Shown in pieces: positions 52,016-60,821 of a DNA stretch of 64,000 nt. The notes below the pieces were generated by a model that ran no database searches, had not been told where the DNA came from, and worked only from the letters and a program-made list of their open reading frames with translations. Positions within the stretch are counted from its first letter, which is position 1; every line of letters starts with the position of its first letter. Source of the stretch: Mesorhizobium sp. CAU 1732 (GTDB taxonomy: Bacteria > Pseudomonadota > Alphaproteobacteria > Rhizobiales > Rhizobiaceae); assembly GCF_039888675.1 (NCBI RefSeq), contig NZ_JBDQQR010000001.1:310001-374000 (forward strand). Direction: 5' to 3'. A program made the translations under genes and the position numbers.

Positions 52016-52923
52016 TCATCGGCCTTCGGCGACGGTCCGCTGGAAGAATGCGCCTGGTCGCCATAGAGCACGAAGGGGCGCTCGTCGTCGGTCAGGACGG
52101 TCACTTCGCGCGCGTCCTCGTCATCATGAAGGGCGGCACCCCCGAGAACGAAATGCCGCAACACGCCGCCGAACGCGCGCTCCAGATTGGCGCGTGTGAA
52201 CACCTCATGCGTCAGCCCCGACGCCAGAACGGTAAGGTCGAGCAGGATCGCGCGGTCGCAGAACTCCGGCACGCTTCCCAGATTGTGGGTGGATACCAGC
52301 ATGACGCGGCCTTCGTCGCGCAGCGTGCCCAAAAGCGCGATGATCGCTTCCTCGGTGTTGACGTCCACTCCGGTGAAGGGCTCGTCGAGCAGGATCACCT
52401 GCCCTTCCTGCGCCAGCGCGCGCGCCAGGAAGACGCGCTTTTTCTGGCCGCCGGACAGTTCGCCGATCTGGCGTTTGCGGTAATCGACCATGCCAACGCG
52501 CTGAAGCGCCTGGTCGACCAGCTCGCGGTCGTGCGCCGACGCGATGCGCATGAAGTTCATGTGGCCGTAGCGGCCCATCATCACCACGTCTTCGACGAGG
52601 ATCGGGAAATTCCAGTCGACTTCCTCGGCTTGCGGCACGTAGGCGACGACGTTGCGCTTGAGCGCGCGTCCGGCAGGCTGGCCCATGATCGAAACGCTGC
52701 CGCGCGCCAGCGGCACGAACCCCATGATCGCCTTGAACAAGGTGGACTTGCCGCTGCCGTTCACGCCGACGAGTGCGGTGATCGTGCCGCGCGGGATCGA
52801 AAAGCTCGCATCGGTCAGCGCCGTCTGGCCATTGCGATAGGTGACCGTGACATGATCGACATGAAGGCCGGCGCTTGATGCGCCCGCCTCCGATGCGACC
52901 TGACGTTTTGCGTCGATGTTCAT
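52012..52923 (-). CDS. sitB: Manganese/iron ABC transporter ATP-binding protein SitB
   Basis: 303-residue ATPase. Walker [16 protein letters not shown] near residues 53-67, Q-loop [13 protein letters not shown] near 94, signature [17 protein letters not shown] near 153, Walker [15 protein letters not shown] near 172, and switch His in [10 protein letters not shown] near 208. A C-terminal extension ([16 protein letters not shown]) follows the core. It overlaps sitA and sitC by four bases each. Confidence 0.95.
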   Translation of the reverse strand: MNIDAKRQVASEAGASSAGLHVDHVTVTYRNGQTALTDASFSIPRGTITALVGVNGSGKSTLFKAIMGFVPLARGSVSIMGQPAGRALKRNVVAYVPQAEEVDWNFPILVEDVVMMGRYGHMNFMRIASAHDRELVDQALQRVGMVDYRKRQIGELSGGQKKRVFLARALAQEGQVILLDEPFTGVDVNTEEAIIALLGTLRDEGRVMLVSTHNLGSVPEFCDRAILLDLTVLASGLTHEVFTRANLERAFGGVLRHFVLGGAALHDDEDAREVTVLTDDERPFVLYGDQAHSSSGPSPKADE

Positions 52924-53813
52924 TCGGCGAGCCCCGCTGCGATGGTCCGGGCTGTCGTCTTGAGAAGATCCAGATAGGTCGGGACGGGGCCGTCCGCGTC
53001 GCTGAGCGAGTCGACATAGAGAACGCCGCCATATTTGGCGCCCGTCTCGCGTGCGACCTGCTGGGCGGGATTGGCTGAAACCGTGCTCTCGCTGAAGATT
53101 GCCGGGATGGAATGCTCGCGCATCTGGTCGATGACCTTGCGGATCTGCTGCGGAGTGCCCTGGCTGTCGGCGTTGATCGGCCAGAGATAGAGTTCACGCA
53201 GGCCGAAATCGCGCGCCAGATAGCTGAAAGCGCCCTCGCTGGTGACGAGCCAGCGGCGTTCTTCCGGGATGCTCTCCAACGTCTGGCGAATGGGCGCGAT
53301 CTCGGCCTCGATCTGCGCGGAATAGGCTGCGGCGTTTGTAGCGTAGATGTCCGCGTTGGCCGGATCGACCTCGGCAAGGGCCGCGCGGATGTTCTCCACA
53401 TAGACGAGCACGTCGGTGGGGGACATCCATGCATGCGGGTTCGGCTTGCCGGAATAGGGTCCTTCGCGAATGCCCATCGGTTCGACGCCGTCACTGACCA
53501 CGACGCTCGGCACGTCGCGCAGGTTGCGGAAGAAGCGCTCGAACCATTGCTCGAGATTAAGCCCGTTCCAGAGGATGAGGTCTGCGTCCTGCGCCTTGAG
53601 GATATCGCCCGGCGTCGGCTGGTAATTGTGGATCTCGGCATCGACCCGCGTGATGGATTCCACGTCCGCCGCCTCGCCGGCGACGTTGCGCGCAATGTCG
53701 GCGATGACGGTGAACGTCGTCACGACCTTGATCTTGCCTTCGGAGGTCTGGGCTGAAGCGGGGAGGGTGGCGAGAAACAGCGTAGCGATGACGGCAAGCG
53801 ACTTGAAGATCAT
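52920..53813 (-). CDS. sitA: Manganese/iron ABC transporter substrate-binding protein SitA
   Basis: 297-residue periplasmic cluster-A-I metal-binding protein. The signal peptide is [20 protein letters not shown], residues 2-21. Metal ligands expected: His in [13 protein letters not shown] near 61, His in [13 protein letters not shown] near 122, Glu in [11 protein letters not shown] near 210, and Asp in [10 protein letters not shown] near 260. GGAG lies upstream of the ATG at 53813. First gene of sitABCD, with a Mur-box-like palindrome 75 bases upstream. Confidence 0.95.
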   Translation of the reverse strand: MIFKSLAVIATLFLATLPASAQTSEGKIKVVTTFTVIADIARNVAGEAADVESITRVDAEIHNYQPTPGDILKAQDADLILWNGLNLEQWFERFFRNLRDVPSVVVSDGVEPMGIREGPYSGKPNPHAWMSPTDVLVYVENIRAALAEVDPANADIYATNAAAYSAQIEAEIAPIRQTLESIPEERRWLVTSEGAFSYLARDFGLRELYLWPINADSQGTPQQIRKVIDQMREHSIPAIFSESTVSANPAQQVARETGAKYGGVLYVDSLSDADGPVPTYLDLLKTTARTIAAGLAE

Positions 53814-53887
53814 GCGGGCTCCGGTTGGTGGGCATCTTGGAGATACGATGCATTGTCTAGCGGAGTTCCTTGTTGGCGTCAATGCAA

Positions 53888-53904
53888 TTGCAAATCGTTT
53901 GCAA
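53888..53904. promoter_or_regulatory. Candidate Mur/Fur box upstream of sitA
   Basis: TTGCAAA, three bases, TTTGCAA: a perfect 7+7 palindrome, 75 bases from the sitA start and 107 from mur. It has the TGCAA character of Mur-responsive sequences described upstream of sitA in rhizobia, where Mn-loaded Mur represses. Strong candidate for Mn-dependent repression. Confidence 0.7.
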
Positions 53905-53973
53905 CTGGAGTGTTATCTGACGATGCCGCCGGATGTCGGACGCGCATATGAGCATTGGAACCGGCGCATCCGT

Positions 53974-53990
53974 CTTTGCAACGCATTCGC
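53974..53990. promoter_or_regulatory. Second, imperfect Mur-box-like site near mur
   Basis: TTGCAAC, three bases, TTCGCAA matches the first box closely with two changes and lies 21 bases before the mur start, 86 bases from the first box. It would suit autoregulation of mur or a second sitA operator. Confidence 0.5.
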
Positions 53991-54010
53991 AACTGACGCA
54001 TAGTCCGGCG

Positions 54011-54442
54011 ATGAACGAGACTGTGATTCCGAAGCCCGACTATGAGGCCGAACTGCGCACATCGGGGGTACGCATCACGCGCCCGCGCCGTGTCATCCTG
54101 GGCATCCTCTCAGATGCGGGTGATCACCCCGACGCGCTCGAGATATTCAAGCGCGCGGTCGCGATCGATTCCAGCATCTCGCTGTCGACCGTCTATCGGA
54201 CGATGAAGCTGCTGGAAGGGATCGGCGCCATTCACCGCCATGCCTTCGAAGGTGGCCCGTCGCGTTTCGAACCGGCCATTGGTGATCACCATGATCACCT
54301 GATCGACATCGAGACCGGGGACGTGATCGAGTTCCATTCGGAAAAGATCGAGGAGTTGCAGCAGGAGATCGCGCGCTCGCTCGGCTATGACATCGTGCAT
54401 CATCGGCTGGAGCTGTACGGCCGCAAGCGACGGAAGCGATAG
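54011..54442 (+). CDS. mur: Fur family manganese-responsive regulator Mur
   Basis: 143-residue Fur-type repressor. The DNA-binding part is [20 protein letters not shown] followed by [20 protein letters not shown] near residues 17-75. Metal ligands lie in [20 protein letters not shown] near 94-113. The classical Cys pairs of zinc-structural Fur are absent. Being divergent from sitABCD, it is best called Mur, the manganese sensor of alphaproteobacteria; true Fur or Irr are less likely. The ATG fits family length. Confidence 0.88.
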   Translation: MNETVIPKPDYEAELRTSGVRITRPRRVILGILSDAGDHPDALEIFKRAVAIDSSISLSTVYRTMKLLEGIGAIHRHAFEGGPSRFEPAIGDHHDHLIDIETGDVIEFHSEKIEELQQEIARSLGYDIVHHRLELYGRKRRKR

Positions 54443-54454
54443 CTGCCTGGCGCG

Positions 54455-55420
54455 TTACTGCGTCGGGGCCATCTCTACGAGTCGCTTTGTGATCGCGGCG
54501 CTGATCGCGTGGTTGCCTGCTTCGCGAAAGTGGGTGCCGTCCGAGTAAAGGCGTCCAACGTAGGGATCCATGCGCCATTCGTCGTCGAGGCGGATCACCG
54601 GAATGGCAAGCGTGCCGAGCATCACCATGAAGCGATCGCGGTGATCGAAGTAATCGGTGAAAAACACGCCGTCCGGCGGTGCAATCTCCCAGAGGCCGGG
54701 AACATAGAGCACCAGGGGCTGCGCGCCGGAATCTTGAATGTCACGGATCAGCGCCGTGAAATGCTCCATGTTCGTCTGGAACATGTCATCGCTTCCGACG
54801 GAGCTTTCCGGCTCGGTCGTCTGCGACATGCGCAGCGTGGATGCCACGCGGGGCATCACATAGCGTGTCAAAACCTGCCCGGTCGCCGTCAACGGCTTCC
54901 GGTCAGGCATTGCGGGGCTTTTGCCCACCATCTCATCCGTGCTCGTTGGCTGAAGCAGGTCAGCCGAACCGATCTGCACGATGACGATCGCGCTTCCGAA
55001 GATGCCGTGCTTTTCCGTGTAGGCACGCAGATTGCCGATCCCCCAGGAGGGCGCGGATGCGTTGGCGACCTCGACGTTCCAGCCGATCTTCTGGAGCGAG
55101 GAACGCACGATTTCGGGATAAGTCAGCCTCTGATCGAGAGTCGCTATGCCGAACGTGATCGAGTCGCCGAGAAAGAGGATGCGAACTGTGTCGCTTTCTG
55201 GCTGCTCGACCAGCTCGTCGGAGCGCTGATGATATTTGTTGATGCGGACACGTGCGCCGAAGCGCACCAGATCCTGCTCGGCGGCCATGAGATAGCCGAT
55301 GGCGGGATCGCCCGTATAAAGCGGCGGCGAAGCCATGCCCAACTGTCTCAGCACGAGTTCTGCGAGAAGCGCGACGCCGACGACACCCGCCAGCGCACGA
55401 CCAGGCGACGGCAGCTTCAT
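54455..55420 (-). CDS. SGNH/GDSL hydrolase-fold protein, membrane anchored
   Basis: 321-residue protein. An N-terminal helix (ALAGVVGVALLAELVLRQLG) anchors or exports it. Block I FLGDSITFGIATL near residue 84 has the nucleophile Ser, PSWGIGNLRAYTEKHG near 125 may supply the Gly, and block V SDGTHFREAGNHAISA near 293 the Asp/His pair. SGNH proteins are esterases, lipases or O-acetyl transferases on sugars. Substrate unknown. The longer frame is rejected since the chosen ATG opens the anchor helix. Confidence 0.82.
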   Translation of the reverse strand: MKLPSPGRALAGVVGVALLAELVLRQLGMASPPLYTGDPAIGYLMAAEQDLVRFGARVRINKYHQRSDELVEQPESDTVRILFLGDSITFGIATLDQRLTYPEIVRSSLQKIGWNVEVANASAPSWGIGNLRAYTEKHGIFGSAIVIVQIGSADLLQPTSTDEMVGKSPAMPDRKPLTATGQVLTRYVMPRVASTLRMSQTTEPESSVGSDDMFQTNMEHFTALIRDIQDSGAQPLVLYVPGLWEIAPPDGVFFTDYFDHRDRFMVMLGTLAIPVIRLDDEWRMDPYVGRLYSDGTHFREAGNHAISAAITKRLVEMAPTQ

Positions 55421-55655
55421 CGCTGTCCCCGTCCGGCTGCCCCCGCTATGCTGATGTCGCTGCGGATCCGGAGTTTCGCAGCGAATGTCCGTGGTCTCAT
55501 TCCAAAGCCCCCTCTCGGCCCAATCGCGATCAGAGAGTTTAGCCGGCGACCAGGAAACGCCAATTTCGTCTTTCGAGGTAGCTTGGTCCGATAGGGGCCC
55601 GCATACGCGGAAACGGCCCGCGCGGATTGCGTCGCGCTTCCGCAGCAGGCGAGCC

Positions 55656-56351
55656 TCAATCCTCGCCGCCGGCAAAGTACTCGCGATACTCCTCACGAAT
55701 CTGCCGAATGTGGACATCGATCTTGCCGAGATGAAGCCGCAACTGCGCTTCGACCTCCTTCGCGTCCCCGGCGAGGATGGCAGCAGCGATACCGCGGTGC
55801 TCGTCGATCGTGGTCGCGCGGTTGAAGCGCAATGACAGAAAGCGCACGCGGTCCATCTGGACCTTCTGCACGTCGATCAGCTTCCAGACGAATTCGCACT
55901 CCGCGAGGCGCGCGATCTCGCGGTGGAAGGCGTCGTCCAGCGCATGGAAGGCGCGATAATCCTCTCCATGCGATAGCTCGACCTGCGCGTCGATCATCGC
56001 CGCGAAATGATCGCGCGGCAATGTGGGTCCGATCGCCGCCGCCTTCTTCATGACGGCGAGTTCCAGCGCCTCGCGCACGAAGCGCGCGTTGAGCACGTCG
56101 CGTATCGAGATTTTCACCACTTCGGTAGGGCGCTGCGGGCGCACGCGCACCAAACCCGCCTCGGAGAGCTGGATAAAAGCCTCGCGGACCGGTTGGCGCG
56201 AGACGCCGAAGCGCGCTGCTATATCGCTCTCCGAAATCGTGTCGCCCGGCTTCAGGTCCAGGCACACGATCGCGTCGCGCAAGGCCTCTGCGATGCGCTT
56301 GGCCATCGTCTTGCGATCATCGACAAGAAACGCCGCGTCTAAATTCATCAT
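55656..56351 (-). CDS. GntR family regulator (FCD domain), divergent from uxaC
   Basis: 231-residue FadR-subfamily GntR regulator. Residues 10-75 are the winged helix (KRIAEALRDAIVCLDLKPGD; ARFGVSRQPVREAFIQLSEA), and the C-terminal helical FCD domain has AFHALDDAFHREIARLAECE near 133-152 and LRLHLGKIDVHI near 207 with the metal-binding His. Divergence from uxaC suggests control of the uronate genes, with a uronate-derived ligand. Two ATGs in tandem (56351, 56348) are possible starts. Confidence 0.92.
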   Translation of the reverse strand: MMNLDAAFLVDDRKTMAKRIAEALRDAIVCLDLKPGDTISESDIAARFGVSRQPVREAFIQLSEAGLVRVRPQRPTEVVKISIRDVLNARFVREALELAVMKKAAAIGPTLPRDHFAAMIDAQVELSHGEDYRAFHALDDAFHREIARLAECEFVWKLIDVQKVQMDRVRFLSLRFNRATTIDEHRGIAAAILAGDAKEVEAQLRLHLGKIDVHIRQIREEYREYFAGGED

Positions 56352-56373
56352 ACAAATACCCAAAATAATGGCA

Positions 56374-56399
56374 TTGACATCATATGTATGGTTCCATAC
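56374..56399 (+). promoter_or_regulatory. Candidate promoter -35 and GntR operator upstream of uxaC
   Basis: TTGACA at 56374-56379 is a consensus -35 box. A perfect palindrome GTATGG-TT-CCATAC at 56386-56399 occupies the spacer and -10 zone, where bound repressor would block RNA polymerase. FadR-type regulators prefer GTA...TAC palindromes, which fits. It is 36 bases before the uxaC start. Confidence 0.55.
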
Positions 56400-56434
56400 G
56401 AGTTGAAGTGCAAGCACCTTGGAGGAGGGATGCC

Positions 56435-57844
56435 TTGTCTGCACTGCTGAATGAAGATCGCCTGTTTCCGATCGATCCCGCGACGCGGACGCTGGCGCGC
56501 GAGCTGTTTGGTCTGGTTCGCGATCTGCCGATCATCAGCCCTCACGGCCACACCGACCCTGCTTGGTATGCGCGCAATGAGCGCTTTCCCGATCCCGCGC
56601 AGTTGATCGTTGTTCCGGACCATTACGTGTTTCGCATGCTGTTCAGCCAGGGCGTCAGGCTCGAGGACCTCGGCGTTCCGCGCGCGGATGGTGGCGCGGT
56701 CGAGGCGGACGGACGCGCGATCTGGCATCGGTTCGCGGAAAACTATCACCTTTTTCGCGGGACGCCCTCGCGTATCTGGCTGGATCATACCTTCTCGGAG
56801 CTTTTTGGCCTGGAGACGCGACTCTCGGCGACCACGGCGGATCAGTATTACGACCGCATCGCGGAGCGTCTGGAGCACGATGATTATCGACCCCGGGCGC
56901 TCTATGAGCGCTTCAACATCGAGGTCATCGCCACGACCGAGGGCGCACTCGACCCGCTCGATCACCATCGAGAGATCGCCGCGTCCGGCTGGAAGGGGCG
57001 CGTTGTCACCACCTATCGGCCGGATTCCGTGATCGACCCCGAATTCGACGGCTTCCGTGACAACGTCGTCGCGCTCGGCGCTTTGACCGGATGCGACACC
57101 GCGACCTGGGACGGCTATCTCGAAGCGCATCGGGTGCGGCGTGCGGTCTTCCGGGATCATGGCGCGACGGCGACCGACCACGGGCACCCATCCGCCGACA
57201 CCGCCAACCTCTCGAAATCGGAGTGCGAAGCCCTCTTCGCAAAGGTCGCCGCCGGCCCGGTCTCGGCCGCCGACGCCAACCTCTTCCGCGCGCAGATGCT
57301 GACGGAGATGGCGCGCATGAGCGTCGAGGACGGCATGGTGATGCAGATCCATCCGGGCTCCTGGCGTAACCATTCCGCACCGATCTATCAGCGCTTCGGC
57401 CGCGACAAGGGCTTCGATATCCCGCGCAGGACCGATTATGTCGGCGCACTCAAGCCGATGCTCGACGTGGTCGGCCTCGAACCAGGCCTGACGATCATTC
57501 TCTTCACGCTGGACGAGACCGCCTACAGCCGCGAACTCGCGCCGCTGGCGGGCGCTTACCCGTGCCTGAAGCTCGGGCCGCCCTGGTGGTTCTTCGACAG
57601 CGCCGCCGGCATGCGCCGTTTCCGCCAAGCCGCGACCGAGACGGCCGGTTTCTACAACACCGTCGGCTTCAACGACGACACCCGCGCCTTCGCGTCGATC
57701 CCGGCGCGCCACGACGTGGCCCGGCGTATCGATTGCTCTTTCCTTGCCGAACTCGTGCGTGGCGGGGAACTCGGTGAGGAGGAGGCGGCCGAACTCGCGC
57801 CGCTTCTGGCCTACGGCCTCGCCAAACAAGCCTACAGACTTTGA
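56435..57844 (+). CDS. uxaC: Glucuronate isomerase (uronate isomerase)
   Basis: 469-residue uronate isomerase, turning D-glucuronate to D-fructuronate and D-galacturonate to D-tagaturonate. Metal and substrate motifs are DLPIISPHGHTDPAWYARNE near residues 31-50, HTFSELFGL near 115, TTEGALDPLDHH near 169, GMVMQIHPGSWRNHS near 296 and GFNDDTRAFASIPARHD near 422. The start is a TTG with GGAGGAGG six bases upstream, giving the normal family length; an ATG 17 codons earlier lies in the operator. Confidence 0.95.
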   Translation: MSALLNEDRLFPIDPATRTLARELFGLVRDLPIISPHGHTDPAWYARNERFPDPAQLIVVPDHYVFRMLFSQGVRLEDLGVPRADGGAVEADGRAIWHRFAENYHLFRGTPSRIWLDHTFSELFGLETRLSATTADQYYDRIAERLEHDDYRPRALYERFNIEVIATTEGALDPLDHHREIAASGWKGRVVTTYRPDSVIDPEFDGFRDNVVALGALTGCDTATWDGYLEAHRVRRAVFRDHGATATDHGHPSADTANLSKSECEALFAKVAAGPVSAADANLFRAQMLTEMARMSVEDGMVMQIHPGSWRNHSAPIYQRFGRDKGFDIPRRTDYVGALKPMLDVVGLEPGLTIILFTLDETAYSRELAPLAGAYPCLKLGPPWWFFDSAAGMRRFRQAATETAGFYNTVGFNDDTRAFASIPARHDVARRIDCSFLAELVRGGELGEEEAAELAPLLAYGLAKQAYRL

Positions 57845-57872
57845 AACCAGATCAGGAACACGGGAGGAAAAC

Positions 57873-58850
57873 ATGCGCCTGATTTCAAAACTGACAGCAG
57901 CCTTGATTGTATCGTCGGCGATTTTCGCCGGCGCGGCCAATGCGCAGACGGTTCTGCGCTCGTCCGATACGCATCCAGATGGATATCCCACGGTGGAGGC
58001 CGTGAAGTATTTCGGCGAGCTTCTCGCCGAGCGCACCGAAGGCCGCTATTCGGTCGAGGTCTACCACTCCGCACAACTCGGCCAGGAGGCCGACACGATC
58101 GAGCAGGTGCGCTCGGGCGTGATCGAGCTCAACCGCGTCTCGATGGCGCCGTGGAACAGCCTCGTACCGCTGACGCTGATCCCCTCGCTGCCCTATCTCT
58201 TCACGTCGCCCGACCATGCCCGCAAGGTCATGATGAGCGAAATCGGTGACGAGGTTGCCGCCGGCTTCGAGGATCACGGCGTCGTGGTGCTCACCTATTA
58301 CGATGGCGGCGCGCGCTCCTTCTACAACTCGAAGAAGGAGGTCAACTCGGTGGCCGATCTCGCCGGCCAGAAATACCGCGTCATCCAGTCGGACGTGTTC
58401 GTCGACATGGTCGCGGCGCTTGGCGCGACGGCCACGCCGATGCCCTATGGCGAAGTCTATTCGGGCATCGAGACGGGCGTCATCGACGGTGCGGAGAACA
58501 ACTTCCCGAGCTACGAATCCGCCCGGCATTTCGAAGTCGCCAAGTTCTTCTCGCTCGACGAGCACACCATCGTGCCCGAGGTGTTCGTCATGTCGAAGGT
58601 CCATTGGGACCGGCTGACCGACGAGGACAAGGAAATCTTCAAGCAGGTGGCGCGCGAATCCGCGGAGAAGCAGTGGGAACTGTGGGACGCCCGTGTCGAA
58701 GCCTCGCGCAAGATTGTCGAGGATGCCGGATCGACCATCTCCACGCCTGACAAGCAGCCCTTCATCGACGCGATGGCGCCGGTCTACGAGAAGTATGTGA
58801 ACACGCCGGAGCTCGAAGACTTCGTCGCTCGTATTCGGGCCGTCGAATAG
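57873..58850 (+). CDS. TRAP transporter substrate-binding protein DctP family
   Basis: 325-residue periplasmic protein. The signal peptide is RLISKLTAALIVSSAIFAGA then ANAQ. Mature landmarks: RSSDTHPDGYPTVEAVKYFG near 29-48, GGARSFYNSKKEVNSVADLA near 145 with the carboxylate-binding Arg, and KYRVIQSDVFVDMVAALGAT near 168. Position next to uxaC indicates a hexuronate ligand. GGGAGGAAAAC precedes the ATG. Followed by a hairpin and the permease genes. Confidence 0.94.
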   Translation: MRLISKLTAALIVSSAIFAGAANAQTVLRSSDTHPDGYPTVEAVKYFGELLAERTEGRYSVEVYHSAQLGQEADTIEQVRSGVIELNRVSMAPWNSLVPLTLIPSLPYLFTSPDHARKVMMSEIGDEVAAGFEDHGVVVLTYYDGGARSFYNSKKEVNSVADLAGQKYRVIQSDVFVDMVAALGATATPMPYGEVYSGIETGVIDGAENNFPSYESARHFEVAKFFSLDEHTIVPEVFVMSKVHWDRLTDEDKEIFKQVARESAEKQWELWDARVEASRKIVEDAGSTISTPDKQPFIDAMAPVYEKYVNTPELEDFVARIRAVE

Positions 58851-58867
58851 CATCCCGAGTTGGGGGG

Positions 58868-58897
58868 AAGGTCGCCGGAACTCCATCCGGCGGCCTT
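58868..58897 (+). terminator. Intercistronic hairpin between dctP and dctQ
   Basis: A 12-bp stem (58868-58879 with 58886-58897; one G-T) with a 6-base loop begins 18 bases past the dctP stop. No T-run follows. It probably protects the dctP message end or partly terminates, raising binding-protein supply over permeases. Confidence 0.55.
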
Positions 58898-58941
58898 ACC
58901 TCCGCGGCCTTAGCGTGCCCTGAGCGATAGGGAGAAAAACG

Positions 58942-59541
58942 ATGTCCGCGCACGCCCTGACGAATTCGCCTGAACTGGAAAGCCGGCCCACCCTCGCCGC
59001 GATCGCGCGCGTGCTTTCGAAGCTGTCATATGCCGCGCTCTATCTGGCCGGCGTCGGCCTGATCGCCATGTCGGTAATCGTCTTCTGGCAGGTCTTCACG
59101 CGCTATGTGCTCAACTCGGGCCAGGCATGGACCGAGCTTTCGTCGATCATGATCATGGGATGGTTCATCTTCCTGGGCGCAGCGGTCGGTGTCCGGGAGA
59201 GCTTCCATCTCGGCTTCGACGTGCTGATCTACGTGCTGCCGAAAGGCAGCAAGAAAATCCTGCGCACCATTTCCGACCTCGTCGTTCTCTCCTTCGCGAT
59301 CGGCATGATCTATTACGGCATCGTGCTGATGCGGCTGCAATGGGCCGAGGTCATGCCCTCGCTCGGCATTTCCGGCGCATTCCGTTATTTACCGCTCACG
59401 GCCGGCGGCGTGCTCATCTCCCTGTTCTCGCTCGAACGCATCCTTCTGCGCTGGTCCGGCATCGACATCGACCGCGACCCCTATGACGAGGGCGATCTCG
59501 CGGACCCGGCAGATGCGCCGCTCGTCGTAAAGGAAATCTGA
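58942..59541 (+). CDS. TRAP transporter small permease DctQ
   Basis: 199-residue membrane protein with four helices: AALYLAGVGLIAMSVIVFWQ; TELSSIMIMGWFIFLGAAVG; ISDLVVLSFAIGMIYYGIVL; LPLTAGGVLISLFSLERILL. The VFTRYVLNSGQAWTELS near 50-66 is the DctQ hallmark. It forms a complex with DctM. AGGGAGAAAAACG precedes the ATG. Its stop overlaps the DctM start by one base (TGATG). Confidence 0.94.
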   Translation: MSAHALTNSPELESRPTLAAIARVLSKLSYAALYLAGVGLIAMSVIVFWQVFTRYVLNSGQAWTELSSIMIMGWFIFLGAAVGVRESFHLGFDVLIYVLPKGSKKILRTISDLVVLSFAIGMIYYGIVLMRLQWAEVMPSLGISGAFRYLPLTAGGVLISLFSLERILLRWSGIDIDRDPYDEGDLADPADAPLVVKEI

Positions 59542-60821
59542 TGGCTGCCCTGATCCTTTTCGGTGTCTTCACACTGCTGATGCTGATCGGCACGCCGATC
59601 GCATTTTGCCTCGGTGCAGCGAGTTTCCTGACGGTCCTCTATATGGGGCTGCCCCCGATGGTGGTCTTCCAGCAGATGAACTCCGGCATGAGCGTGTTCA
59701 CGATGCTGGCCATTCCCTTCTTCATCTATGCCGGCGACCTGATGGTGAGAGGCGGCATCGCGCAGCGCATCGTCGCCTTCGCGGGCTCGCTGGTGGGGCA
59801 TCTGCGCGGCGGCCTCGGCCAGGTCAACATCACCGCCTCGACGCTGTTCGGCGGTATTTCCGGCTCGGCCGTCGCCGAAGCCGCGGCGGTCGGCGGCCTG
59901 ATGATCCCGCAGATGAAGGCGCGGGGCTACGGAGCCGACTACGCCGTGAACGTGACGTCGATGGCCGCGCTGATCGCGCTGCTGCTGCCGCCGTCGCACA
60001 ACATGATCATCTATTCGATCTCGGCGGGCGGCAAGATTTCCATCGCCGACCTGTTCACCGCCGGCATCATTCCGGGCCTGCTCTTCGCGCTCGCGCTGAT
60101 GATCACCGCCTGGCTGGTGGCGTGGCGACGCGGCTATCCGACCGAGCCGTTTCCCGGTTTCGCACGGGTGGGCTGGTTCTTCCTCAATTCCCTTCCGGGC
60201 CTGCTCCTCATCGCCATCATCTTCGGCGGCGTGCGCTCAGGCATCTTCACCGCCACGGAAAGCTCCTGCGTCGCCGTCTTCTACGCGCTTCTCGTGACTT
60301 TGGTCGTCTATCGCTCGATGGGCTGGCAGAATTTCGTGGCCGCCACGATCGGCGCCGTGCGTACGACCGCGATGGTTCTGATCATCATCGGCACCGCGGC
60401 ATCCTTCGCCTGGCTGATGGCGTTCCTGCGCATACCGGCTGCGATGATCGACTGGATGGGAACCATCTCGCAGAACCCGATCGTCATTCTGTTGCTGATC
60501 AACGTTATCCTGCTTCTTCTCGGCACCTTCATGGATATGGGGCCGACCATCATCATCACCACGCCGATCTTCCTGCCGGTGGCCATTCACTACGGCATCG
60601 ACCCGGTCCATTTCGGCGTGATTCTGATCCTCAATCTGGGCATCGGTCTCAACACGCCACCCGTGGGAGCCGTTCAGTTCGTGGCATGTGCGGTGGGTAA
60701 GATAACGGTGTGGCAGGCGATGCGATCGATCTGGCCTTTCTATGGGGCGGGTGTGACGGTGCTGCTGCTTGTCACCTACATTCCAGCCCTGTCGCTTTGG
60801 CTGCCGGCGCAATTCAGATGA
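59541..60821 (+). CDS. TRAP transporter large permease DctM
   Basis: 426-residue transport subunit with about twelve hydrophobic segments, moving substrate with sodium. Conserved parts are TLFGGISGSAVAEAAAVGGL near 110, SMAALIALLLPPSHNMIIYS near 142-161, and the late GTFMDMGPTIIITTPIFLPV near 330 with GIGLNTPPVGAVQFVACAVG near 366. It ends four bases inside the next regulator gene. Predicted hexuronate importer with DctP and DctQ. Confidence 0.95.
   Translation: MAALILFGVFTLLMLIGTPIAFCLGAASFLTVLYMGLPPMVVFQQMNSGMSVFTMLAIPFFIYAGDLMVRGGIAQRIVAFAGSLVGHLRGGLGQVNITASTLFGGISGSAVAEAAAVGGLMIPQMKARGYGADYAVNVTSMAALIALLLPPSHNMIIYSISAGGKISIADLFTAGIIPGLLFALALMITAWLVAWRRGYPTEPFPGFARVGWFFLNSLPGLLLIAIIFGGVRSGIFTATESSCVAVFYALLVTLVVYRSMGWQNFVAATIGAVRTTAMVLIIIGTAASFAWLMAFLRIPAAMIDWMGTISQNPIVILLLINVILLLLGTFMDMGPTIIITTPIFLPVAIHYGIDPVHFGVILILNLGIGLNTPPVGAVQFVACAVGKITVWQAMRSIWPFYGAGVTVLLLVTYIPALSLWLPAQFR

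Noticed and set aside
54011..54442. Fur, Zur or Irr instead of Mur
   Set aside because: Divergence from sitABCD and the TTGCAAA-type box favour Mur; Irr's HxH haem pattern and Zur's Cys pairs are not seen.
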